Assembly: GCA_040754425.1 (NCBI GenBank)
Contig: JBFMCR010000014.1
Location: forward strand, 129,948 to 193,947
Reading direction: 5' to 3'
Source: UBA6918 sp040754425
Lineage (GTDB): Bacteria; Pseudomonadota; Gammaproteobacteria; Burkholderiales; Thiobacillaceae
Length of the DNA: 64,000 nt
Shown here: positions 26,714 through 35,716 of the stretch, in pieces
How the letters are laid out: each line of letters opens with the position of its first letter
Numbering within the stretch: position 1 is the first letter of the stretch
Program-made: the position numbers and the translations under genes
Notes under the pieces: generated by a model
What the model saw: the letters and a program-made list of their open reading frames with translations, nothing else
What the model was told of the DNA's origin: nothing
Database searches by the model: none

Positions 26714-27415
26714 ATGGCCGAATCAGGGCAGGCCGACATCAACAAGGTATTGGCCGCACTGAAAGGCCTGCACCGCGCCTTTCCCATCGAACAGCGCCTG
26801 AAGACCCAGGCCTGCGACAGCACGCGCGAGACCTATCTCGCCGTGCTGACCCGCTGGGTGCAGACGGCCTCCGCCCCCTCTCCCGCCGGCTTCGATGCCG
26901 AAGCGCTGGACGAGCTGCTGGCGCTGGATGCGCTCTATCTCACCGAGGATGAACAGGCCATCGGCGCCACGCCTTTCAGCCCGGTCGAAACCGACATCAA
27001 AGTCAATTTCCCGCACGAGACCCTGTACGCCCTGTCCGCGCTGGACGCCCTGGCACTGCCCCGCCTGCTCGGCAGCGCAGGCGTGATCGAAACCCGCTGC
27101 CCGCTCTCGGGGCAGCCTATCCGGCTGCAGATCGACGCCCAGGGCAACCCGCTGCCGGACGATATCTACATGTCTGTCATGGTTTTCATGAAGACCAGCG
27201 ACCACATCCGGCATTACTCGCTCGACCTCGCGCCCGGCATCCGCTTCGTCCACCCTTCGCTGAGCGGGCGTTTTGCCCAGACGCTCGGCATGGCCGAGGC
27301 GGCCGCGGTGTCACACGCCTTCTATGCTTTTCAGCGTAAAATGCTGGCAGGAAGTTTCCAGGCGCACATCGCCGACCACCGCGTGCAGGCCCCGAAGCTT
27401 GCACCGAAACAATAA
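26714..27415 (+). CDS. Alkylmercury lyase (MerB)-like protein lacking the catalytic Cys
   Basis: 233 residues. The central part ETLYALSALDALALPRLLG, followed by VIETRCPLSGQPIRLQ, lines up with the MerB core (WCALD...C..TG.P). In MerB the first motif supplies Cys96 and Asp99; here Ser108 replaces the Cys, while Asp111 is kept. The second catalytic Cys (Cys159 of MerB) has no obvious counterpart. Organomercury cleavage is therefore unlikely. It starts 16 bp after the E2-E3 fusion and probably belongs to that operon, which suggests a job linked to lipoyl or 2-oxoacid metabolism, but none is known to me. Confidence 0.6.
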   Translation: MAESGQADINKVLAALKGLHRAFPIEQRLKTQACDSTRETYLAVLTRWVQTASAPSPAGFDAEALDELLALDALYLTEDEQAIGATPFSPVETDIKVNFPHETLYALSALDALALPRLLGSAGVIETRCPLSGQPIRLQIDAQGNPLPDDIYMSVMVFMKTSDHIRHYSLDLAPGIRFVHPSLSGRFAQTLGMAEAAAVSHAFYAFQRKMLAGSFQAHIADHRVQAPKLAPKQ

Positions 27416-27440
27416 CGAGCCGACAAACAGAGACGACACA

Positions 27441-28328
27441 GTGGCGGAACATCCCGCAGACAGCGCGCTCGCGCAACTCGAACACACTCTGGAATCCCAC
27501 CAGCAGTGGGGGGAGCGCATTGTCGCCGGCATACTCTCCAATGAACCTCCGCACGAAGACGATCTCGTTCCCGGCGCGCACATGCTGTGCGATTTCGGCA
27601 AGTGGTACTACAGCCAGACCCACTCGACGGTGCTGACCGAACAGCCTCTCTTCAAGAGCCTGGAAGAAAGGCATCGCGCTCTGCACGATGCCGCGCGCGG
27701 CCTGTTGATGGCGCCGGCAGGACTGCAGAAGGCCGAGGCCTATCACGCGTTTTCAAAAGCCGCGAACGATCTGGCCCAGCATCTGCGCAACCTGATCCAG
27801 GCGCTGCTGACCAGCGAACTGACCACCGATGCCCTGACCGGCGTGCCCAACCGCCGGCAGATGGACGAGCAACTGGAAGAAGCCATTCATGCCGCCACCG
27901 CCGTGGAAGGCGATCCTGCCTGCCTGGCCCTGGCCGACCTCGATCATTTCAAGCGCATCAATGACACCTACGGCCACGCGGTCGGCGACGAAGTGCTGAA
28001 AGCCTTCAGCCAGCTGCTCATCACCAGCATGCGCGACACCGACCGCATCTACCGCTACGGCGGCGAGGAATTCCTGATCTTCATGAACGGCGTCAGCCTC
28101 GAGCGCGCAGAAAGCATCCTTGACCGCCTGCGCGAGAAAATTTCGCGCTATCCGCTCAACATCGAAGGCATGAAGGAGCCTTTGAACATCACCGTCTCCT
28201 TCGGCATCGCCGAGGTCGTTGAAAACGAAGCGCTGCGCAGCCTGATCCGGCGCGCGGACGAGGCCCTGTACCAGGCGAAAAACGGCGGCCGCAACCGCGT
28301 CTGCACCGCGCACAGACTCGCAGCCTAG
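27441..28328 (+). CDS. Diguanylate cyclase with CZB zinc-sensing domain (DgcZ-like)
   Basis: 295 residues from the GTG at 27441, a start chosen because the domain begins just after it. The N-terminal domain has HQQWGERIV, CDFGKWYYSQTHS and a later HRALHDA, the His/Cys pattern of the CZB zinc-binding domain. The GGDEF domain (about 130-290) has the active GGEEF motif and an RDTD inhibitory site five residues before it. The layout is that of E. coli DgcZ (YdeH), where zinc inhibits c-di-GMP synthesis. No transmembrane segment is seen, so the protein is cytosolic. Confidence 0.87.
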   Translation: MAEHPADSALAQLEHTLESHQQWGERIVAGILSNEPPHEDDLVPGAHMLCDFGKWYYSQTHSTVLTEQPLFKSLEERHRALHDAARGLLMAPAGLQKAEAYHAFSKAANDLAQHLRNLIQALLTSELTTDALTGVPNRRQMDEQLEEAIHAATAVEGDPACLALADLDHFKRINDTYGHAVGDEVLKAFSQLLITSMRDTDRIYRYGGEEFLIFMNGVSLERAESILDRLREKISRYPLNIEGMKEPLNITVSFGIAEVVENEALRSLIRRADEALYQAKNGGRNRVCTAHRLAA

Positions 28329-28397
28329 CCCATTCATCTCAATCTGACGCCTGCGCTCGGGTAAAATGGCGGGTTTGGCACAGTTGCAACACCCCCC

Positions 28398-29972
<1,575 letters not shown>

Positions 29973-29975
29973 TTC

Positions 29976-30054
29976 ACAGGGAGGTATGGGAGGATAAGGG
30001 AGTAAGCCGACAAATCTCGATAATATTCCTCCATTACCTCCCCTACCTCCCTGT
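29976..30054. repeat. Intergenic hairpin repeat, ACAGGGAGG type (copy between prfC and pyrD)
   Basis: Left arm ACAGGGAGGTATGGGAGG and right arm CCTCCCCTACCTCCCTGT pair nearly throughout. The core GGGAGTAAGCCGACAAATCT matches the inverted copy at 15002-15076. It begins 4 bp after the prfC stop and ends 8 bp before the pyrD start. Confidence 0.85.
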
Positions 30055-30062
30055 TAATAAAA

Positions 30063-31079
30063 ATGTTGCCCTACTCGCTGATCCGTCCCGCCCTGTTCGC
30101 GCTCGATCCGGAGACTGCGCATGACCTCGCAATCACTGCACTGGCGAGAGCCGGTGCGCTGGCGGGGCTGGGCTGCACCAAAACCGCCGGCCGCGCAGTC
30201 GAGGTCATGGGGCTGAAATTCCCCAACCCGGTGGGCTTGGCCGCGGGCCTGGACAAGAACGGCGAAGCCATCGACGGGCTGGCCGCGTTCGGCTTCGGCT
30301 TCATCGAAATCGGCACCGTCACGCCGCGCCCGCAGCCGGGCAACCCCAGGCCGCGCATGTTCCGCCTGCCCGAGGCCCGCGCCATCATCAACCGCATGGG
30401 CTTCAACAACCGCGGCGTGGCCGCGCTGGTGGAAAACGTCAAGCGCGCAAAATATTGCGGCATCCTCGGCATCAACATCGGCAAGAATGCGGATACCCCG
30501 ATTGAGCGCGCGACCGACGATTATCTCGCCTGCCTCGATGCCGTGTACGCGCATGCGAGCTACGTCGCGGTCAACATTTCCTCGCCCAACACCAGGAATT
30601 TGCGCGATCTGCAAAGCGCGGACGCATTGGACGACCTGCTCGCGCAACTCAAGCAGCGCCAGATGGAGCTTGCCCAGACACATGGCCGCTTTGTTCCCGT
30701 CGCGGTGAAAATCGCCCCCGACCTCGAGGGCGAGCAGATCGCGGCCATCGCCGAGCTCTTGCGCCGCCACCGCATGGACGCGGTGATCGCCACCAACACC
30801 ACGCTGGCGCGCGACCGGGTCGCGCATCTGAAGCACGGAAACGAAACCGGCGGGCTGTCCGGCGCGCCGCTGCGCGAAAAGTCCACCGCCGTGATCCGCG
30901 AGCTTGCCCGCCTGCTGCAGGACGAAGTGCCCATCATAGGCGTGGGCGGCATCCTCTCCGGCGCCGACGCGCGGGAAAAAATTTCCGCTGGCGCAAAACT
31001 GGTTCAGGTCTACACTGGACTCATTTACCGCGGGCCTGGACTGGTCCGCGAATGCATCGAAGCGTTGAGAGGGGAATAA
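30063..31079 (+). CDS. pyrD: Dihydroorotate dehydrogenase (quinone), class 2
   Basis: FMN enzyme of pyrimidine synthesis coupled to the quinone pool. It has 338 residues. The N-terminal membrane-associating helices (MLPYSLIRPALFALDPETAH) mark class 2. NPVGLAAGLDKNGEAIDGL and VNISSPNTRNLRDLQ (catalytic Ser) are the signatures. The last 28 bp overlap the annotated 5' end of kup. Confidence 0.96.
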   Translation: MLPYSLIRPALFALDPETAHDLAITALARAGALAGLGCTKTAGRAVEVMGLKFPNPVGLAAGLDKNGEAIDGLAAFGFGFIEIGTVTPRPQPGNPRPRMFRLPEARAIINRMGFNNRGVAALVENVKRAKYCGILGINIGKNADTPIERATDDYLACLDAVYAHASYVAVNISSPNTRNLRDLQSADALDDLLAQLKQRQMELAQTHGRFVPVAVKIAPDLEGEQIAAIAELLRRHRMDAVIATNTTLARDRVAHLKHGNETGGLSGAPLREKSTAVIRELARLLQDEVPIIGVGGILSGADAREKISAGAKLVQVYTGLIYRGPGLVRECIEALRGE

Positions 31080-32956
31080 CAATAAGTACTGCGCAAAAAA
31101 CCGGCCTGCCCGCACTCACCCTGGGCGCGATCGGCGTGGTCTTCGGCGACATCGGCACCAGCCCGCTTTACGCCGTCAAGGAAGTCTTCCACGAAAGCCA
31201 CGGCATCGCCGTCAGCGAAGCCAACGTGCTGGGCATGCTGTCGCTGGTGTTCTGGGCGCTGATGCTGGTGGTGTCGCTGAAATACGTGGTGTTCATCATG
31301 CGCGCCGACAACCGCGGCGAGGGCGGCATCATGGCGCTCATCGCGCTGGCCCGGCAGGCCACGCACAAGCGCCCGGAGCTGAAATGGGCTTTCCTCACCC
31401 TGGGCGTGTTCGGCGCCGCGCTGTTCTACGGCGACGGCATCATCACTCCGGCGATTTCCGTGCTCTCGGCAGTGGAGGGCCTGGAGTTTGCCACACCCGG
31501 CCTGCACATCTTCATCATCCCCATCGCGCTCGCCATCCTGGTCGGCCTGTTCGTGCTGCAGCGCTGGGGCACCGCCCAGGTCGCCCGCTTCTTCGGCCCG
31601 GTCATGCTGATCTGGTTCCTCGTCCTGGCGGTGCTGGGCCTGAAGGAGATCATCCACAACCCGCAGGTGCTGCGGGCGCTCAATCCCGAATACGCGGTGA
31701 TGTTCTTCGTGCACAACCGGCTCGCCGGCTTCCTCGCCCTGGGCTCGGTGGTGCTGGTGGTGACCGGCTCCGAAGCCCTGTATGCGGACATGGGGCATTT
31801 TGGCAAAACGGCGATCCGCACCGCCTGGGCGGGGTTCACCCTGCCGGCGCTCCTGCTCAACTACTTCGGCCAGGGCGCGCTGGTGCTGCGCAACCCCTCC
31901 GCGATCGAAAACCCCTTCTACCTGCTGGCGCCGGAGGGCACCATTTACCCCCTCATCGGGCTGGCCACGCTGGCCACCATCATCGCCTCGCAGGCGGTGA
32001 TTTCCGGCGCCTATTCCATCACCCGCCAGGCCATTCAGCTCGGTTACCTGCCGCGCATGCGCATCATCCACACTTCCAGCCGCGAAATCGGCCAGGTCTA
32101 CATCCCCTTCATCAACACCGCGCTGGCCCTCGGCGTGGCCGGCCTGGTGCTGGGCCTGCAGAACTCGTCGAATCTTGCCGCCGCCTACGGCATCGCCGTC
32201 ACCGGCACCATGGCCATCGACACCCTGCTCGCCTCGCTGGTGGCCTATTCGCTGTGGAAGAAGAACCTGTGGGCGGTCATGGCGCTGGGCGCCTTCTTCC
32301 TCGCCATCGACCTCGCCTTCTTCGCCGCCAACCTGCCCAAGATCCCGCACGGCGGCTGGTTCCCGCTGGTGGTAGGCGCGCTGGTGTTCACCCTGCTTTC
32401 CACATGGAAGAGAGGGCGCGCCCTGCTGCAAAAAAAGCAGGCCGACGAAACCCTGCCGCTCAAGCCCTTCCTGGAAAACCTGATGGCGCACCCGCCCCTG
32501 CGCGTGCCCGGCACCGCCGTGTTCCTCACCACCAGCCGTTCCAGCGTGCCGCACGCCCTGCTGCACAACCTCATCCACAACAAGGTGCTGCACGAACGCG
32601 TGATCTTCCTCACCGTCGTCACCGAGGAAGTGCCTTTCGTTCCCGAGATCGATCAGATCGAAGTCCACGAACTCGGCCATGGCGCCTGGCGCATGACCGT
32701 GCGCTACGGCTTCAAGGACGAACCCGACATCCCGCTGGCGCTGTCGCGCTGCGAAGCCCTGGGCCTGCCCTTCAACATGATGGAAACCTCCTTCTTCCTC
32801 AACCGCGAAACCATCCTGCCGTCCAAGATGCCCGGCATGGCCCTGTGGCGCGAAAAAATGTTCGCCTGGATGAACCGCAGCGCCTCCACCGCGATGGAAT
32901 TCTTCAAGCTGCCGCCCAACCGTGTGATCGAACTGGGCACGCAGGTCGAGATTTAG
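31052..32956 (+). CDS. kup: Kup/HAK/KUP-type potassium uptake protein
   Basis: 634 residues from the first ATG, with 12 membrane helices and a cytosolic C-terminal domain of about 180 residues. FGDIGTSPLYAVKEVF near residue 35 is the family signature. It mediates low-affinity K+/H+ symport at the inner membrane. Start choice is awkward: the only ATG lies inside pyrD without a clear ribosome site, whereas a strong GAGAGGGGA (31066-31075) sits 7 nt before an in-frame ATA at 31082. The true start may be a rare codon there, or the ATG at 31052. Confidence 0.93.
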   Translation: MHRSVERGITISTAQKTGLPALTLGAIGVVFGDIGTSPLYAVKEVFHESHGIAVSEANVLGMLSLVFWALMLVVSLKYVVFIMRADNRGEGGIMALIALARQATHKRPELKWAFLTLGVFGAALFYGDGIITPAISVLSAVEGLEFATPGLHIFIIPIALAILVGLFVLQRWGTAQVARFFGPVMLIWFLVLAVLGLKEIIHNPQVLRALNPEYAVMFFVHNRLAGFLALGSVVLVVTGSEALYADMGHFGKTAIRTAWAGFTLPALLLNYFGQGALVLRNPSAIENPFYLLAPEGTIYPLIGLATLATIIASQAVISGAYSITRQAIQLGYLPRMRIIHTSSREIGQVYIPFINTALALGVAGLVLGLQNSSNLAAAYGIAVTGTMAIDTLLASLVAYSLWKKNLWAVMALGAFFLAIDLAFFAANLPKIPHGGWFPLVVGALVFTLLSTWKRGRALLQKKQADETLPLKPFLENLMAHPPLRVPGTAVFLTTSRSSVPHALLHNLIHNKVLHERVIFLTVVTEEVPFVPEIDQIEVHELGHGAWRMTVRYGFKDEPDIPLALSRCEALGLPFNMMETSFFLNRETILPSKMPGMALWREKMFAWMNRSASTAMEFFKLPPNRVIELGTQVEI

Positions 32957-33089
32957 CCCGGATGACATGTGTAAAAACCGCACACATCGATACGTCGGTT
33001 AAACGCAACAGTCTCCTTCGCCAATTCCATAGGCACCGCCATAACGTGCTACTTTTTAACGTGAAACAACGCGAAGCGTTTCCTCGTCC

Positions 33090-33109
33090 CCCTCCCGCGG
33101 GGAGAGGGC
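33090..33109. repeat. CCCTCCC-type palindrome between kup and ald
   Basis: CCCTCCCGCGGGGAGAGGG, the same type as the pair at 5904-5996, followed by GCCGGGGAGAGGG. Confidence 0.65.
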
Positions 33110-33120
33110 CGGGGAGAGGG

Positions 33121-33195
33121 AACGGACACGGCGGCTGCCGCGTTCATGATTCGGGTTGGCGCAGCCGCCATGTCCGTTAGCACGATCGTGCTAAC
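33121..33195. repeat. Inverted repeat followed by a perfect 20-bp palindrome
   Basis: Arms at 33121-33139 and 33160-33178 pair with one mismatch (CACGG versus CATGG reading). The perfect palindrome GTTAGCACGATCGTGCTAAC at 33176-33195 shares its first bases with the right arm. It could end kup transcription, bind a dimeric regulator of ald, or be part of a dispersed repeat. Confidence 0.7.
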
Positions 33196-33352
33196 CCGGA
33201 TATTTCACCAGACCGGCCCCGAATAGGATGGAAAAACGCATGAACAGAGGCTTTGCGCGCAATCAGCCCAAAATCCGATTTGTACCGCCGGCCTTCAAGG
33301 AAGGGCAGACAAGGCCCTGCGCTTACGCAATCGTCACTGACAAGGAGTTCCC

Positions 33353-34432
33353 ATGCTGATCGGCATACCGAAGGAAATCAAGAATCACGAATACCGCGTG
33401 GCGATGACGCCGGACGGCGTGCGCGCGCTGGTCGCGGCAGGACACGCGGTGCGGGTGCAGTCCAGTGCAGGTGCGGCCATCGGCTTTGCCGACGCGGCCT
33501 ACCGCGAAGCCGGCGCGGAAGTGGCGGACTCGGCCGCGGAGGTCTGGCGCGCCAAGCTGGTGGTCAAGGTCAAGGAGCCGCTGGCTTCGGAAACGCCGCT
33601 TTTGCAATCGGGCCAGCTTTTGTTCTGTTATCTCCATCTCGCCGCAGCGCCGGAACTGGCGAAGACCCTGCTGGAAAAGAACGTGACGGCGATCGGCTAC
33701 GAAACGGTGACCGATGCCGGCGGCGGCTTTCCGCTACTCAGGCCGATGTCGGAAATCGCCGGGCGCATGGCGCCGCAGATGGGCGCGCTGGGGCTGATGC
33801 TGCCCTACGGCGGCAACGGCACCTTGATCTGCGGCGTGCCGGGAGTGTGGCCGGCGCGCGTGGCCGTCATCGGCGGCGGCACGGTGGGCATGAACGCGGC
33901 GCGCATGGCCGTGGGCCTGGGTGCGCAGGTGCGGCTTTTGGACCGCGACGCGGACAAGCTGCGCCATGCCGAAGAAATGTATGGCGCGCGCTGCGAAACC
34001 GCTTTCGCCACGCCGGGCGAAGTGGCGCGGGCAGCCGAACAGGCCGACATCGTCATCGGCGCGGCCATGGTGGCGGGGCGCCGCGCGCCGCACATCCTCA
34101 CGCGCGAACATCTCAAGTCCATGCGCCCCGGCTCGGTGCTGGTGGACGTGTCCATCGATCAGGGCGGCATCAGCGAGACTTCGCGTCCCACCACGCACAG
34201 CGAGCCGTTCTACGTCGAAGTGAACATCGTGCACTACTGCGTGACCAACATGCCCGGCGCGGTGGCGCGCACCGCCACGCTGGCGCTGACCCAGGCCACG
34301 CTGCCCTTCGTGCTGGCATTGGCGGACAAGGGCGTTGACGCGGCGGAGGAAAACCCGCACCTGGGCAGGGGTTTGCAAATCCACGGCGGCAAAATCATCT
34401 ATCCGGGACTGGCCGAGGACATCGGGTTTTGA
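33353..34432 (+). CDS. ald: Alanine dehydrogenase
   Basis: NAD-dependent interconversion of L-alanine and pyruvate plus ammonia. It has 359 residues. The start MLIGIPKEIKNHEYRVAMTP and the NAD fold VAVIGGGTVGMNAARMAVG are typical, with EPLASETPLLQSGQLLFCYL carrying the substrate region. AAGGAG precedes the ATG. It is monocistronic, with the palindrome-rich 396-bp leader upstream. Confidence 0.95.
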   Translation: MLIGIPKEIKNHEYRVAMTPDGVRALVAAGHAVRVQSSAGAAIGFADAAYREAGAEVADSAAEVWRAKLVVKVKEPLASETPLLQSGQLLFCYLHLAAAPELAKTLLEKNVTAIGYETVTDAGGGFPLLRPMSEIAGRMAPQMGALGLMLPYGGNGTLICGVPGVWPARVAVIGGGTVGMNAARMAVGLGAQVRLLDRDADKLRHAEEMYGARCETAFATPGEVARAAEQADIVIGAAMVAGRRAPHILTREHLKSMRPGSVLVDVSIDQGGISETSRPTTHSEPFYVEVNIVHYCVTNMPGAVARTATLALTQATLPFVLALADKGVDAAEENPHLGRGLQIHGGKIIYPGLAEDIGF

Positions 34433-34528
34433 ATCACCTTTTAAGCCACCCTCGCCCACTGCCCCCCTCAGCCGCCAAGGGAGAGTAAAAAACCAAACAG
34501 GACGGTCAATTCCACCCTCCCGCCACGG

Positions 34529-34557
34529 TTGAATATCGGGCGCCCAGGCGGGATAAT
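34529..34557 (+). promoter_or_regulatory. Predicted sigma70 promoter for the rsx operon
   Basis: -35 TTGAAT at 34529-34534, a 17-nt spacer, and -10 GATAAT at 34552-34557. The start would be near 34564, about 23 nt before the rsxA TTG. The spacer contains GGGCGCCC. Confidence 0.6.
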
Positions 34558-34586
34558 TCGGATACTCGTCTCTGCTAAGGGTCGCC

Positions 34587-35165
34587 TTGGAACATTACCT
34601 CCTCCTTCTCATCGGCACGGTGTTCGTCAACAACATCGTCATGTCCAAGATTCTTGGGCTGTGCCCCTTCATGGGCGTGTCGAAGAAGCTGGAAACCTCC
34701 ATTTCCATGGGCCTTGCCACCACTTTCGTGCTGACCCTGGCCTCGGGTGCGTCCTACCTCATCAACGAATACCTGCTCGGCACCGATCTCTTCTATTTGC
34801 GCACGCTGTCCTTCATCGTGGTCATCGCCGGCATCGTGCAGTTCACCGAGATGTTCATCCACAAGACCAGCCCGGTGCTGTACCAGGTGCTGGGCATTTA
34901 TCTGCCGCTCATCACCACCAACTGCGCGGTGCTGGGCATTCCGCTGCTGAACGCGCAGGCGCAGCACAATTTCGTCGAGTCGCTGCTGTTCGGCGCCGGC
35001 GGCGCCATCGGTTTCTCGCTGGTGCTGGTGCTGTTCGCCGGCATCCGCGAGCGCATGGAAGCGGCTGACGTGCCCAAAGTCTTCCGGGGCACCAGCATCG
35101 CCATGATTACCGCCGGGCTGATGAGCCTGGCCTTCATGGGCTTCTCCGGTCTGGTCAAGATCTGA
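34587..35165 (+). CDS. rsxA: Electron transport complex subunit RsxA/RnfA
   Basis: Integral membrane subunit of the Rnf/Rsx ferredoxin:NAD-type electron transfer complex. It has 192 residues and six helices. GTVFVNNIVMSKILGLCPFM and LITTNCAVLGIPLLN are near-identical to E. coli RsxA in type, each with the conserved Cys that holds the intramembrane iron-sulfur cluster. The start is a TTG (TTG GAA CAT TAC), since no ATG fits. It is first of six rsx genes in the order ABCDGE. Confidence 0.95.
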   Translation: MEHYLLLLIGTVFVNNIVMSKILGLCPFMGVSKKLETSISMGLATTFVLTLASGASYLINEYLLGTDLFYLRTLSFIVVIAGIVQFTEMFIHKTSPVLYQVLGIYLPLITTNCAVLGIPLLNAQAQHNFVESLLFGAGGAIGFSLVLVLFAGIRERMEAADVPKVFRGTSIAMITAGLMSLAFMGFSGLVKI

Positions 35166-35716
35166 TGCTTGCCGCCATTCTGGTCATGGCGGGGATCGCC
35201 GTCGTGCTGGGCGCGGTGCTGGGCTTTGCCGCGCTCAAATACAAGGTCGAGGGCGACCCGATGGTGGAGAAGATAGACGCCATCCTGCCGCAGACCCAGT
35301 GCGGGCAGTGCGGCTATCCGGGCTGCCGCCCCTATGCCGAAGCGATCGCCAAGGGCGAGGCCGACATCAATCAGTGCCCGCCCGGCGGCGAGGAAGGGGT
35401 GAAGAAGCTGGCCGAACTCTTGGGCGTGGAGCCCAAGCCGCTGGACGAGACACATGGCGTGACCAAGCCCAAGTCCGTGGCCTTCATCGACGAAAACCTG
35501 TGCATCGGCTGCACCCTGTGCATCCAGGCCTGTCCGGTCGACGCCATACTCGGCGCGGCCAAGCAGATGCACACCGTCATCGCATCGGAATGCACGGGCT
35601 GCGAGCTGTGCGTGGCGCCCTGCCCGGTGGACTGCATTTCCATGGTGCCGCTGAAGGAGGACCTCGCCAGCTGGAAATGGAAGTACCCGGTGTTCGAGCT
35701 CAAGCAGGTCGCGTGA
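35165..35716 (+). CDS. rsxB: Electron transport complex subunit RsxB/RnfB
   Basis: 183 residues. One N-terminal membrane anchor is followed by a [4Fe-4S] domain (TQCGQCGYPGCRPYAEAI) and an 8Fe ferredoxin domain with CIGCTLCIQACPVDA and CTGCELCVAPCPVDC. It passes electrons into the Rsx complex. It overlaps rsxA by 1 nt and rsxC by 1 nt. Confidence 0.95.
   Translation: MLAAILVMAGIAVVLGAVLGFAALKYKVEGDPMVEKIDAILPQTQCGQCGYPGCRPYAEAIAKGEADINQCPPGGEEGVKKLAELLGVEPKPLDETHGVTKPKSVAFIDENLCIGCTLCIQACPVDAILGAAKQMHTVIASECTGCELCVAPCPVDCISMVPLKEDLASWKWKYPVFELKQVA

Larger units (their letters stand above)
32957..33352. other. 396-bp intergenic region between kup and ald
   Basis: Contains no convincing gene. 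It holds a CCCTCCCGCGGGGAGAGGG palindrome (33090-33109), a 19-bp-arm inverted repeat AACGGACACGGCGGCTGC / GCAGCCGCCATGTCCGTT (33121-33178), and directly abutting it a perfect 20-bp palindrome (33176-33195). The last 100 bp lead into an AAGGAG ribosome site for ald. A 39-codon frame at 33240-33360 overlaps the ald start and looks non-coding. Confidence 0.7.

Noticed and set aside
26714..27415. A functional organomercurial lyase
   Set aside because: The first catalytic Cys is Ser and the second is absent, and no mercury resistance genes are nearby.
31025..32983. Long minus-strand frame opposite kup
   Set aside because: His/Gln/Arg-rich antisense of a clear transporter gene.
33240..33360. 39-codon frame ending inside the ald start
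   Set aside because: Poor ribosome site, no recognisable features, and it overlaps the strong ald ribosome site; a leader peptide role cannot be shown.
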